A stretch of DNA of 64,000 nt from Leucosporidium creatinivorum (GCA_001600635.1 BCKL01000013.1:599537-663536); one strand, 5' to 3'. Shown: positions 44,191 through 56,669, numbered from the stretch's first letter. A program made the numbers and translations. Notes: a model not told the origin generated them from the sequence alone.

Positions 44191-46164
44191 CTACACCCTC
44201 CTCGTGCCCCTCCTCTTGACCTGTGTCTGTCTTCCCAGCACCAAGAGAACCGTTCCCACGGTCGCCATAGCTCCGCCGAAGCAGCAGGGGGCGACATAGT
44301 CGTTGCCGGCGGCGAGAAGGACGGCGCCGGCGATGGGAGAGCCGATGAGAGCCGCTACGGCGACGAAGAGGAATCCGATGCCACCACGAAGACTGTGGGA
44401 GAGGAAGAGTGACGGGTGTGAGCTCATGACCGACGAGACGAACGGCCGATCGAGACGGGAGAGGCGACGAGGAGGACCTACCCGAGCTCGGAGGGGTGGG
44501 CTGCGAGAGCGAAGTAGCAGCCAGCGGAGACGGAGATGACGGCTCCCTGAGCGCAGCCGAAGAGGACGAGGAAGAAAGCGAGGCCGACCGTCGTGTTGGC
44601 GCCGAGCCTGTCAGCGAATGAGGAGAAGGTCAGCTGCAGCCCTCGAGAGCAGAGCGTAGAGCCTCGGACATGTAGCCCAATAGCTGTACGCCGTTCGCGC
44701 GCAGGAAAGGGGATACTCGGGTCAACTTGGAGAAAGACTCACATGACGAAGATCATGGCGGCGAGAAGGCCGGCCGAAGGGATGATGGTGTTGAAGCTGC
44801 CATACTTGTCGGCGATGATGCCAGAAATGATGCGAGCAAAGAAGGCGGCCGCGTTGATGACCGACAGCTGGAAGCGAGAGCGAGAGCGAAAGTCAGCACG
44901 AAGCGCCGCCGAGCTCGGAGAGCTTACAGAGTACTTGGCGAGCGTAGGATTCGCTCCGTTACCCTTCGAGTAGGATACAACGAAGAAGAGCGGGATGAAC
45001 AGCCCCGTCATGACGCAGAACGAGCCTCCACAGACGAGCCACATTGATTTTTGGCGAATGATGCGGCCGAGCATAGGCAACATGGGTACATGAGGTCGAG
45101 GAGGAAGTTGTCGAGGACGAGTGATGAGGTTGGCGATGGCGAGCAGACCGGCCATGAGGTACCCGACTGCTCGGACGGCTCCGCCGAAGCCGAGCGTTTC
45201 GAACGTGCTTTCGAGCATGATGGGGAAGATGATCGCCCCGATGGCGGTACCTTTGGGACGTGACGAACTGTTAGGAAGCTGCTGTGATCGTTGGCTCTCA
45301 GGCAAAACTGACCAGCAGCGGCAATGCCGATCATGAGGGACCGCTTCCTAAGGAAGTAGGTCGCGCACACGCTCAGCGACGGCGAGAACATGGAGCCGAG
45401 GGCGATCTGTAGATTGAGAAGTGTCAGCGAGGCGCGAGCGAGGATGAGAAGCGAAGGGAACTCACGCCTAGGCAGACCGAGTGCGAGAGGAAGATTTGGA
45501 CGTAGGTGGTCGAGAGCGAGAGCATGAAGATGCCGACGAGCCAGAGGATGGAACCGAACGCCAGTTGGTATTGATACCTATTGTGACGAGACACGTCAGC
45601 TCTTCTTCCCACGTAAGCCGAAGCAGAGACGAGCCGAGTCGAACTCACCAGCCGTCGTCGAAGAGCATGCCTGAGAATAGGGAACTAGAGAACGTAATGA
45701 AAAGATGCACTGATCCGATCCATGCAATGGTGGATGCTGGGTAGTCGGCGAGCTGATGTGTCTTGTAATATGCTTGAAACACTCCACTGTTCGAGAAGGA
45801 GGTCAGCTTCGGCGACGATAAGAAGAGCGAGCGTAGCGGCGCACAAGCTGTTGCTCATCCCGAACGTTGTAGCCATGACGATCGTAGCTCCTGCCACAGC
45901 GAAATAAGCCCTAGCACCTCCATCAGGAAAATCAGGCGCCGCTGCTCGGGCAGCCGTCTCCTCCTCGATCTCGGCTTTCTCGAGATCCTCCTCGCTCGCT
46001 CCCTTTTTCGGTGCGAGACTTGATGTAGTTGATCCGACGTGGGTTCTACCGCTGTCGGAAGATGGAGGAGAAGGGACAGGCGTCTCGCCGTCGAGGGATG
46101 GGACTTGGGCTACGGCGGCGGAAGTGAGAGGCGAGGGCGCTGGTGTCGTCAAAGCTGAGCTCAT
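44191..46164 (-). CDS. MFS monocarboxylate-type transporter (MCT family), paralogue 2
   Basis: Paralogue of the transporter at 37.0-39.2 kb. The N-terminus is Ser/Pro-rich (MSSALTTPAPSPLTSAAVAQ), followed by the signature FPDGGARAYFAVAGATIVMA, IAWIGSVHLFITFSSSLFSG, YQYQLAFGSILWLVGIFMLS, CATYFLRKRSLMIGIAAAG, a second half from SMWLVCGGSFCVMTGLFIPL and the closing RGGIGFLFVAVAALIGSPIA. It ends VKRRGTRRV. An in-frame upstream ATG at 46234-46236 would add 24 residues; 46164 is preferred because its N-terminus matches the paralogue in style. The two transporters face each other with copy D and two small genes between them, suggesting an old inverted duplication. Confidence 0.87.
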
Positions 46165-46705
46165 CGTGTTGGCTCGTTGAAAGGGTCGTTGGGGGAGTAT
46201 TGAGCTGGTGTAGGCCTGGATATGGTAGGAAGTCAAGCCAACGGCAGGGCTTGCAAACTCGAGCAGGCTCAGCAGCAGCCATTGACGGTCTGCCGACCCC
46301 GGATCACGGCAACGCAGTGACCTGACCGAACAGCGGATGGGGAAGCCGGCGGTTCATGTAGGCGAGCAACTGGAAGTTCGAGCTCCAGCAGAAGGTTGGA
46401 AAGGGTTGAGGGGGCGCGGGAGGTCGAAAAGAGCGAGAAAGGTGAGAGGTGCAGTTTACCCCGCGTGTCTCATCGGTCGATAAGGTGCGGGGGATAAGTC
46501 GAGCGTGCAAACGATCTGTAGGCCAAGGAGAGCATGTCGGGGGCGACAAGGTGCAGCACAGTGAAAAGGCTGAGGGGCGAGATGGGCAGCGTCGAGATGG
46601 GGGAGAGGAGGAGCGTGACTTCGCCGAGGTTAGGCTCACGCCGAGAAAAGATGAGGAGCGCACCTGAGCTTTGCACCACTACTCAGCAAGCCCGATACCA
46701 TCCCA
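46165..46705. other. Intergenic, no gene seen
   Basis: 541 bp between the start of MCT paralogue 2 and the stop of the zinc-finger gene. It should contain the transporter promoter. The frames here show no domain. Confidence 0.45.
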
Positions 46706-48400
46706 CTAAGCGCCGTCTACTCCCACCGACCCCTCAGCCTTCCCCTCCCCCTTAGCAGCGCTTTTCTTGCCCCTACTCCTCGCCTTCTTCTTCTGCTCCC
46801 CAATAGCCCCAGCACCGGGCACCGTCGCCCTCGGCGCATCCACCTCTTCCCCGTCGTTGGCGGCCGTGTCGATAGACTCGGCTTCGGGGATGATCTCCTC
46901 GACCCAGAGAGGACGGTCGGGTTCGGCGAGGGTCAGGTTGAGGAAGGGGCGTGAGGGGTCCTGGTCGGCGGTAGCGGGGGGATGAGAGGTCCGAAAACGG
47001 AGACCGTCGTCCAAGGGGTCGACCCAAGTGCCATTGTCCTCCTCGACTTCGTCCTCATCCTCAGCGACCTCCTCGACGACGACCTTAGCCGCTCCGGAGT
47101 CCTTCTTGACGACCGTCTTCCGCTGGATCTTGACCTTGTGCGTCTTCATATTCAGTCGTAGGACCTGGGCCGGCGCAGACGAAGCCGCCTGTGGTTGACC
47201 GCCGAACGACCTTCCTCCCGCCGTAACGCCCTCCCTATACCCCTTTTCGATCCTCTCCTCAATGCCCCCCGCTCCACCACCCACCAAATCCGCATACCCT
47301 CTCCTCCCTCCCACTCCCTGTCCAGGAGCCCTCGCCGCCGGATCCCCCAACCCGGGAAACCTGATAGCCTTCCTCTCCCTCTCCTCCTCCTCCCTCTCCT
47401 TCTCTACCCTCCGAGTTTCCCGCTCGATGATGGCGGTGCGTTTGGATTGGAGAGTGGCGACGTGCGTGGCGATTGTGGAGGAGGGGAGAAGGGGCTCGTG
47501 GGTGCAGGAGGGGCAGGGAGAGATGGGAGCGTTGAGGGAGCAGATTACGAGGGCGCAGGTGGGGCAGAGGGGGATGAAGGGAGAGAGCGGGTGGAGGCGG
47601 GCTGTTGGAAGTGCAAGCGACATCGTGAGGAGACGAGAGCGAGGTCAGCCCGCAGCTCAAACTCGGCGAACCAAAGCGAAAGCCGAAAGCTCACCTTGGC
47701 AGAAGCAGCCCTTGGCCGCCGTCTTGCCCTTGACAAAGCTCCGCAACGCCCTATCCACCTCCAACATCTCGACCGAAGCCGCCTCCGACAGATCAACTAC
47801 AGCAGCCGCCGGATCCTCTCCCTTTCTCGCCTTGCTCGCCGATGGCGCCGGCGTGGGCCTCCTCGTTGGTTCGGGTACAGGCGGCGGTAGGTGGGGAGTA
47901 GTAGGTCTCGATACGGCGGTAGAAGGAGTGAAGGAAGGAGGAACAGGCGAGTTCTTGCCGCTAGCTGAGCGACTCTTCTTCCCTCCTCCGCCGCCCCATC
48001 CGCCCTCGTCCTCTCGTTTCTTGACGTACACCTTCCCCCAGTTGCCAAACTCCCTCTCAAAAGCCTTTCGATCCTGCTCCGACACTTGCTGCCTTACGTT
48101 CGATCCTGAAGCGACCGCCTGCTGGTGCTTGCTGCTGGGCACGCGTACCGGATTGCCCCAGGCATCTGTAGCGACTTTGGGCTGAGGCGGCGGTGGTGGC
48201 GGAGGGAAGCGGAGGAGGAGATAGTTGCGGGTGAAGGTGGAGCTGGAAGGACCGGGAGGGAGCAGCGTGTCGAGATATTGTTGCACTTCGACGGGGGAGC
48301 GCATCGTCGTCATGTAGGGTAAGATCTGCTCTTTGACGGTGGGCTCGTCCAGACCTAGTAGAGAGGCCAGCGTAGAGACCATCGCTGCTGGGGAAGACAT
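46706..48400 (-). CDS. RQT4: ASC-1/TRIP4-type C2HC5 zinc-finger protein (ribosome quality control trigger subunit)
   Basis: Two exons. The first carries an N-terminal helical region (LASLLGLDEPTVKEQILPYM), then disordered Pro/Ser-rich sequence and KGCFC; the second continues the C2HC5 zinc finger: CFCQARLHPLSPFIPLCPTC followed by ALVICSLNAPISPCPSC. A long coiled-coil stretch follows (RETRRVEKEREEEERERKAI), then an acidic region (VVEEVAEDEDEVEEDN) and a Lys-rich end (KKKARSRGKKSAAKGEGKAE). Human TRIP4 and yeast Rqt4 are subunits of the complex that splits stalled ribosomes; the yeast name is used by homology of the zinc finger. No C-terminal ASCH domain is seen, as in yeast. The start at 48400 is preferred over one at 48460, since the latter adds only a non-conserved stretch. 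Confidence 0.85.
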
Positions 48401-48627
48401 GGCGAAAACGAGGTGAAAGCGTAGGAGCGAGAGAGCTGACGGGCGAGTCGGCGCGAACAAGTCGACCAGCGACTGACTCGACTGTACTGAGTCGTTCGGG
48501 TTCGCCCTTCGCCGCCTCAGAACAGCAGCATTTGGAACATATCATGCTGCAGAAAACGAACACTAAATCGGAAGCCCTCTCCCTTCGCCCTCGGCTCTCC
48601 CAACCCAACCCTGGCGCATCGCTCAGC

Positions 48628-51600
48628 TCAGAAGTTGGTGCCCTCGACAGGCTGCGGCAGCTTGCGGTTGGTAGGCGTGGCCATATCCCTGTTGGTAGTT
48701 GATCGTCGAGCATAGGAGGGAGTGGATGAGGAAAACCAAGGTCAGCGACCGCGCCGAGCCGCGACGAGGGCGGGGATCAGACGCACCTCCTCAGCTCAAC
48801 AAGAACAGTCTCGAGCGTGTAGTTGTGCTTCCACGACGACAGAACGGGCAGCTTGGAAGGGTCGACCTGTCGAATCAAGCGAAGGAGGGGTCAGCTCGGC
48901 GCTCGACGTTCGGCGACGGAAGCTCTTCCAGGCTATTCGAAGCCGTCAGCTCGTCCACCGAAGCAGAACGCACCCTTCCAGTAGTAGGGTGAACGCAAGG
49001 GAGGTTGATGCGAGTGAGGAAGGTGATGGCTGGCGGCTGGTCGGGGTACGAGGCGTCGCAGACAATGTTGAGCGAGTAGATGCGGTTCTCGTGTACGGAC
49101 TGTGAGTAGGAGAGGAGGAAAGATCAGCACGTCGGTCTAACGCGCGAGAAGGCTGCCTGGGAGATGCGTGAGAGGCGCGAAGTCGGCAGGCGATCGACAA
49201 GAGCCCCGAAACCGCCAGCGAACGGGAGCCAGCGGCTCGTCTGATATGGGACCACGTTCGCATCGCTCGGGCATCACCTGCGCGTAGCCAGCTCAGCTAG
49301 CTACGAGCAGGCGGACGAGGACGCTAGCGCGGCCGACCCTCAGCCTCGCTGACCTTCTCTGACGGCCATGATGACAGTTCAAGAAGTCCCGACGTAGCAG
49401 AGCATCAGCACAGCAGCGCTACGCCGTGTGCTAAGCACGCTGGGCCCCCTCGACCGCCGCGTCGCTCTGCACCCCTGAGAAGAGGTGAGGTGTGACCTAA
49501 GCTCGCGCCGGAAGACAGCACGACAACGCTGGTAGGGCGAGTGGATAGAACGGCTGGTACGCGCGCTCCGTAACGTCTGCATGTCGCTAGCCGATCACTA
49601 ACGACCAGAAGACGTACGAAATGCTCGGCGCCGACCGACCTCGACCTCGACCTCGACCTAGCACAGAGTACAGCAGCCGAAGATGCCGAACACAACAGAA
49701 TAGCACTGCAGCACTGCAACACTGCTGCAGTACCTTCTCAGCGAGAGGGCTCTGCGACCACTGGTAACTCACGTGGGTTGTCGACAAGCGCCGCCGCGCC
49801 GAAAGGCGAGACAAGGCTACTAGCGAATGGAATCAGAGCAGGTCGACGACCACGCTCTCAAGAAATAGCGTCTACTCGTAATTAGTCCTCGACTAGCCTC
49901 AAGCGAGACGTACAAGCGAGCAGCGCCGTCGACCGCTCCCTCAGCGATCCCGCCAGGACATGGCGCTGGTGCGGTAGAGGATTATGAGCACAGCCAAGCA
50001 CCAGTACAACATCCATGTACCAGCTACTTGGCGAGCTGGACTCCCCTCGACCGCCAAACATGGCGCTGCTCCTCCCGACCGACCTCGAGCGAGCGTCCGC
50101 CGAATGGACGGAGATGGCTGCTGCCTCGAGGGGTCGCATGGTGGAAGACCACCTCACATTCTACGAAGCATGTGCGATCGGCTGGCCACCAGCCAACTAG
50201 AGCAGACTCACGACATGCGCGATGGACTGCTCCCTCGGCGATTCGAGCTGCTGGGCGCAGAGCGATCGGATCGACGAGTTCAGGAGAGAGAGCACCACTG
50301 CGGCATTGCTGTATCGATAGCCCCTGTTACCCAGGCCTCTCTTGACCGCCCTGCAGTCCTCCCTCGCGTAAGAACAGCTGGAGCTCGAATGCTGCTCGAG
50401 CGCGGAAGGCTACTAGTGCTGGGCTCGAGGGCAAGCAAAGGGGTCGCCTACGCTGAAAANAAACGTCGTCTGATAGCCATCATCGACTGGCCAGCAGCAA
50501 GACCGTAGCAGCGAGGCGCACCGCTCTTCCGCTCTCCCGCGAGCTCGGCGACGCCGAGTTCGACGAAGGGGGTGTCGAGGCAGAGCACAGCGCCAGTGCA
50601 GCCATACTGCGCCGGCTACTGAGCTAGTGTGACCTCCGACGCCGAACTACACCGCAAAGCTTAGGGGCAACGAACGCTCCCGCCGAAAGACGGCAAGGCT
50701 ACAAGTTGGGCGAGTGAGCAGGCAAGGACCTCTCGTCCTTTGTAAAATCTTCAACCAGCTGCTGGATCACCAAGTAGCCGCGGAGACGTAAGAGCGCTGA
50801 ACCTCGCTGATCCTTCTCCTCGCCGGCTGCAGCTCGGCGAAGCTATCAGCCGGCACCCGACGGCCCAAGCTAGCAAAGCGCCAGTACAGCTCGGCTGCAC
50901 CAGCTCCTCAGCAAAGCCGGCTCTTGTCGGCCGCTGTGCAGCGGCCGCTCGACTCGGCGTACCCAGACCGCCTCATTGGTTACGTCCAGAGCCGCCAGCT
51001 AGTCACGCGACTCGACAGGGCATGCCTGCTATCAAATGTCTGCTCGTAGCCGATCATCGACCAACCTCGAGTAAGACGTAGGTGTAGTCAAGCGCCGCCG
51101 ACGGCCTCCTCGCCATCTTCGCCGACCCGAATCTCGAGGCGCTGACGCAGCCGCAGCGGACCTCGACGACAGCGAAGCACCGCTACAGTAACGCTGTACC
51201 AGCCACTCTGCGAAGCGAGCCCGTCTTCGGCCGTCACTTCCCCCGCGAGAAGGTCGACGAGCGCTCCTCGCCGAGAGATAGCGCAACGCTGTGGGTCCCG
51301 CGACGGGGGTAACAGCAGAGCAAGCGGCGTGAGGACCGACCTCAACATCCCCGTCCAGCTGCTGCACTATCCAGCAGCTGTACCAGGCGTGCAAGCGGCC
51401 CAGCGCGGCCGCTGCCCCATCCCCTCGCGTCCGAGCTCGACGGCTCTGCCGACGATGAAAAGAGCCAGGAGTAGCAAAGCACCAGTACAGCATGTGCTAT
51501 ACCAGCAGCTCTGCTAAGAAGGCCCTTGCGAGCGTCGTGTAGCCTCCAGCACCGAATGAGCGGCGTAGCCCTCGCCGAACGATAGGGCGAGGCTGCAGAT

Positions 51601-52558
51601 CGCCACGACGGCTCAGCTGGGTAGTCAGCGAGACTGTCGATCCAACATCTTGCTACAACTGCTGAAGCACCAGCAGCTAGAGCAGACGTACGAGCGACCA
51701 ACGCCACTGCTGCCCTCCCTCAGCGCATCGCAGCTCGGCGGCTCTGCCGACGCCAAGCAAGGCCGTGTGCAGCACAAAGAACCAGTGTAGCGAATGCTGC
51801 ACCAGTAGCATTGCGAAGACGGCCCTTGCGAGCGCCGTGCAGCTCTAGCCCCGAATCAGCGGTGCGGCCCTCGCCGAGCTGTGAAGGTCGCAGGCCGTGC
51901 GAGGCGGTAACCAGCTGAGCAGACGGAACTCGAACGCCGTCAACATCTTGGCAGCCGCTGTAGACCAGCAGCTGCAGCAGACGTACGAGTGACCAGCCCG
52001 GCCGCTGCTCCCGTTCCCCCCCTAGCTGCTCAACAGCGGCGCTTTGACTGAGCCAGAAGAGCACAGTGAAGCAGAGCACTAACACAGCATCGCTGCATCA
52101 GCTGCTCTGTGAACCCTGCTCCCATCGACCGCCGTACAGCTCGACCTCGTCTCAACACGCGTCCCTCGTCGTCCCTCTCCCGCTCCTGCTTCCCTACATC
52201 CCCTCTCAGCTGCCTCCCCTCCCCGCCTTCCGCAAACAGCCCACATTCATCCCAGCCCTGCAGCACTACAACTCACATGCCCCGGCCCGATAATGGTCCC
52301 ATTCCACTTCTCCATCAAAATGTCATCCCCATCCGCCAATCCATAAGAGCAGGTACCGTCGCCGATGCCTTTTTCGCCCTTTTCGAGCTCTTCGAGCAGG
52401 CGGAAGGAGCGGGGGACTTTGAGGGCGAGGGGAGAGAGCGAGGGCAGGGGAGGGGGTGACGAGCAGGAGCAAGGGGAAGCAGGGAAGGGGGGAAGCGGCG
52501 TTAGTAGGGTGTAAGGATGGCGGAGAGCTACAGAGAAAGCTGGCGAACCTTTGGCCAT
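48628..52558 (-). CDS. MMS2: Ubiquitin E2 variant (Mms2/Uev1)
   Basis: Catalytically inactive E2-like partner of Ubc13 for lysine-63-linked chains in DNA-damage tolerance. Exon 1 is ATGGCCAAAG (52549-52558); intron 52417-52548 has an unusual GTTCGC donor and a CTACTAAC branch. Exon 2 (52277-52416) encodes [20 protein letters not shown] and [14 protein letters not shown] 3,177-bp intron (49100-52276) separates it from the exon starting [20 protein letters not shown]. The rest gives [40 protein letters not shown] and QPVEGTNF. As in all UEVs the active-site cysteine is missing. Phases agree at every junction, so the huge intron is well supported, although transcripts have not been seen. It is divergent from TRP5. 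Confidence 0.87.
49380..52115. repeat. About ten degenerate tandem units of about 298 bp inside the MMS2 intron
   Basis: Two landmarks recur at a steady distance. A CACCAGTACAGC-like word is found near 49403, 49704, 49999, 50293, 50591, 50879, 51178, 51480, 51780 and 52078. An AGACGTAC-like word is found near 49610, 49906, 50204, 50500, 50784, 51074, 51385, 51684 and 51979. Spacings are about 284-311 bp. Neighbouring units also share ACCAGCAGCTGC, CGGCCGCTGC and GGCCCTTGCGAGCG words; the last three units look most alike. The units are strongly diverged, with stop codons in all frames and no coding signal, so this is an old satellite-like array. The N at 50460 lies in it. Confidence 0.75.
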
Positions 52559-53467
52559 GTCGATAGGAAGCGGCTTGAAACGGTCGGAGAGAGAGAGAGG
52601 TGGAGCGCAACTCGGGGATTCGTTCGGTAAAGCTCAATTAGTCGGCTTGTAATGAGGCGATTAGAAGCTGGACTGAGGCTGTTGGACTGCAGGATTGGAC
52701 GCTGACCTCATTATTTTACAAGACGAGATCCGCTGAACCTGTCCTGAATTGTGTAGTCCATCAGGAAGCGACGTCCGAGCTACAGAGCCAGCTGCGAAGG
52801 GGTTCGGCGCCGGCCGCGAGCTGCTCCGGCTAGGTCGGGGCAGTTGAAAGGTACATTTTCACTGACTTCAACCTGTTCCAGCTCGCTTGGAGCTGTCCGA
52901 TCGGCCGTATAACAGAGTGCGCTCTCTCTCGAAGTGGGCTGTGGCTCAGAGCTAATGAGAAGTCTGAAGCCAACAGGTGATAGCCGCTCCTTCCGCCTGA
53001 AGCCCGTCCCCAACTCAACTCTCCTACATCCCTAATCCCTCTCCCGCACATCCCTCCTAATCTCTCCGATCCCTGCCAACCGTACGGTCGGTCCTATCCA
53101 TCTCTCCTGAGCCCATCAAGGGAGAGATGTCGATCCAAGCTGGAACGAGCGAGCGCCGAGCTGGAGGGAGGTCGAGCGAGTCGGAGGAGGAGTGAAGGGC
53201 GAGTTGTATCGGGGTCGAGCAAGGAAGTGATGAGCGTCGATATGTTGTACATGGAATGGTGAAGCAATAGGGAGATGCGGATGCCTATGCTCAGACACCG
53301 TAACCGTCTTCACCTTCGGTGAGCTTGCAGTGAATGATTCAGCGGACTTAGCCGCTGACGGCGATTGGCGCTGAGTTCGAGAGTCATCGACTTGAATTGC
53401 CCTAGACGTCTCTCTGTTTCCTTCCTCTCACCTTGCTTCACCTCTTCTTCTGAACCTCAGGACACCA
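52559..53467. promoter_or_regulatory. Divergent promoter region of MMS2 and TRP5
   Basis: 909 bp between the two divergent starts. It has a CT-rich run just before TRP5 (about 53405-53460) and an AT-richer patch near 52710 (CATTATTTTACAAG). I could not identify a Gcn4-type TGACTC site with confidence (GAGTCATCG occurs at 53381-53389). No gene is supported. Confidence 0.4.
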
Positions 53468-56400
53468 TGTCCGCCCACCTCAAAGAAACCTTCGCCGCCA
53501 AGGCAGCACAAGTCAGTCCATCTCCCTACAACCCGCTTCCCCTGCCCGCGCTCATCGCTGACGCCCACAACCGCCTCTGCATCACACCAGAACTCTCCCG
53601 CGTTCGTCACTTTCCTCACAGCCGGATTCCCCTCCATCGCCGAGACTGTCCCCCTCATGCTCGCCATGGAAAAGGGAGGAGCCGACGTGATTGAGTTGGG
53701 AGTCCCTTTTACCGACCCTATGGCAGATGGCAAAGCTATTCAAGAGACTAATAACGTGAGTTATCGTGTTTGTTTGGAGGTGGCTGCTGGGAGGGGTGCT
53801 AAGGAGATGTAGGAAAGTGGCGATGATGAGCGGCGAGGGAGGCGGACGGGATGATGAGGGCGGGCGGAACTGAACGGGGGATGCTGGTCGATACAGAGCA
53901 TGGACGCGGATTAGCAGCAGCGTGGACGAGGTCTACAGTGCTACATGATCACCTACAGCCCTTGTGTCCCCGCTGACCTTCTCACTTCCCACCATCTCAA
54001 ACAGGTCGCCCTCCAGCAAGGCGTCGACTACAAGATGTGCCTCTCCTTCGTCCAACAAGCTCGCTCGCAAGGGCTCAAAGCTCCCGTCATCCTCATGGGT
54101 AAACTTCTCTGCTCTCCTACAGCTCAGAGCCCCCGCTGATTGTTCTCGCGCGCGCACTCGAACAGGCTACTTCAACCCCCTCCTCGCCCACACCGAGTCC
54201 CTCGCCGTCAAGGATGCGAAAGCAGCGGGAGCTAACGGATTCATCATCGTCGATCTTCCCCCCGAGGAGGCCGTCAACTTTCGGCAGATCTGTACTTCGG
54301 AGGGGTGAGCTTTCGTTTTCGTCTCTTTCGCCGATTCAGGAGACGCCGAGAGCTGACGATGTTGGTCGGTGGCGGTACAGCATGTCCTACGTCCCTCTGA
54401 TCGCTCCCTCGACCTCCGACTCGCGCATCAAGTTCCTCGCCTCTATCTCCGATTCCTTCATCTACGTTCGTTTCCTTCTCCCTCGCTCTCCCTCTCTCTC
54501 CCTCTCCCCTTCTCCTCCCTTGGCTAACCTCACTCTGCAATATAGGTCGTCTCCAAAATGGGCACCACCGGCGCCTCCACCACCGTCTCCACCTCCCTCT
54601 CCTCCCTCCTCACTCGGATCCGCTCCCTCCTCCCCGGTCCCCGTCCCCTAGCAGTCGGGTTCGGCGTCTCCACTCGCTCCCACTTTGAGGAAGTCGGCCG
54701 CGAAGCCGATGGAGTCGTCATTGGTTCCCAATTGGTGTCGGTCATCAACGAGGCCAAGCCCGAGGATCGGACCCAGGCCGTCGAGGACTACTGCCGCGAG
54801 GTGTCGGGCAACCGCGTGAGGGTCAACCCCCTTGCTGAGCAGCCGGCACCGGTCGAAGGAGCAGCTCTCATCGAAGAGAAGTTGGGCAAGGCGATCCGCT
54901 TTGGCGATTTTGGGGGAGCGTATGTCCCCGAGGCGCTTTACGACTGCCTCGAGGAGCTCTCCACCGAATACGACAAGGCCCGCGCCGATCCGGCGTTCTG
55001 GAAGGAGTGGGAGGGCGAGTTTGGCTACATGAATAGGCCGAGTCAATTGTACGAGGCGAAGAGGTTGAGTGAGATGGCTGGTGGAGCCAAGATTTGGTTC
55101 AAGAGGGAGGATTTGAACCACACGGGATCGCACAAGGTGAGTCTTTCCATCTCTCGGTCTTGTCATCGACGGGCGAGAGCTGATGATTTCGCTCACCTGT
55201 CATACAGATCAACAACGCCATCGGGCAGATCCTCCTCGCCAAGCGTATCGGCAAGAAGCGGATCCTCGCCGAGACGGGAGCCGGACAGCACGGAGTCGCC
55301 ACTGCCACCGTCTGCGCCAAGTTTGGCCTCGAGTGAGTTGTCCCTACACCTCCCTGTCTTTTTGCCGAGCTGACGAGGTGAGTCGAACAGATGCGTCGTC
55401 TACATGGGAGCCGAGGACGTTCGTCGACAAGGCCTCAACGTCTTCCGCATGCGCATGCTCGGCGCAAAGGTCGTGGCCGTCGAATCTGGATCCCGTACCC
55501 TCAAGGACGCCATCAGTGCGTCCACTCTCTCCCTCCTCTCCTTCTCTCCCTTCCGAGCTGACCTCGCTCCGCTCGCGCAACTCGCAGACGAAGCCATGCG
55601 CGACTGGGTGACCAACCTCTCGACCTCGCACTACCTCATCGGCTCGGCCATCGGTCCTCACCCCTTCCCTACCATCGTCCGCGATTTCCAATCCGTCATC
55701 GGGTCGGAGATCAAGACTCAGCTCGCCGAACGGACGGGCAAGCTCCCCGATGCGGTCGTCGCTTGTGTTGGTGGTGGTAGTAATGCTATTGGGTGAGTTT
55801 TGAGGACGAGGGAGCTGGTGTAGGAGGAGGATGCTGATTGTGCGTTTTGGATGGCGCAGAACCTTCTACCCCTTCATCAACGACAAGTCGGTCAGGCTCG
55901 TGGGAGTTGAGGCTGCTGGAGAGGGTGCGTTTCGATCTCCTCTTTCGCCTCTTCTCCTCTCCCATCTTATCCTACTCCACCCTTCTCGACTCGCCCTCCC
56001 TCGCCCGTCCCCTACTCGTCCGTGTCTCAAGCTCACCCTGCCTCCCCCTCTCCCTCCTTCCACAGGCATCGACACCCCCAAGCACTCGGCGACCCTAACC
56101 ATGGGCAAGCCGGGCGTCCTACACGGCGTCCGTACCTACCTCCTCCAATCCCCCACCGGCCAAATCATCGAATCCCACTCCATCTGCGCTGGTCTCGACT
56201 ACCCGGGCGTCGGTCCCGAGCACGCTTGGTTGAAGGATATTGGGCGCGCTGAATATGTCAGCGCGACGGATGAGCAGTGCCTCAGGGGTTTCAGGGCGTG
56301 TACCGAGATGGAGGGCATTATTCCTGCGTTGGAGACGAGTCATGCGATTTGGGGGGCGATGCAGTTGGCGAAGACGATGGAGAAGGACCAGAATATCGTG

Positions 56401-56669
56401 CTGGTGAGTTCGATGGATACGCGAGCGACGAGCTGTAGCTGACCTATTCACCTACAATTTTAGTGCCTTTCGGGCCGTGGTGATAAAGACGTCCAGGAAA
56501 TCTCGGAGATCTTGCCCAAGTGGGAAGAGAAGCTCGGATGGCGTGAGTTCTGACGCTTTCCCTACCTCTTCCCTCTTCTACATTCCTACGGCTCGCTGAA
56601 CGCTCCTCCCCTTCGCCCACAGACGTCGACACGGGAGCCACCGAGGGCAAGATGTCGTCGGTTCCCTAG
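53468..56669 (+). CDS. TRP5: Tryptophan synthase, fused alpha-beta subunits
   Basis: Catalyses the last two steps of tryptophan synthesis (indole-3-glycerol phosphate to indole, then indole plus serine to tryptophan). The protein begins [15 protein letters not shown]. The alpha half has [20 protein letters not shown] and [20 protein letters not shown] (catalytic Glu and Asp), [11 protein letters not shown] and a short linker. The beta half starts [20 protein letters not shown], has the PLP lysine in [15 protein letters not shown], the glycine loop [32 protein letters not shown] and [20 protein letters not shown]. It ends [11 protein letters not shown]. About 12 introns; the one at about 53757-54005 is longer (around 250 bp). 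The fusion order alpha-beta is normal for fungi. The last exon and its intron are copied at 59712-59878. Confidence 0.95.

Noticed and set aside
49646-49661. CTCGACCTCGACCTCGAC micro-repeat as a possible regulatory array
   Set aside because: Only about three 6-bp units; short CG-rich simple repeats are expected at this composition.
49984-51707. Open frames of 100-170 codons inside the MMS2 intron
   Set aside because: They do not repeat in frame from one tandem unit to the next, lack domains and are cut by stops; the repeat period itself is a better explanation.
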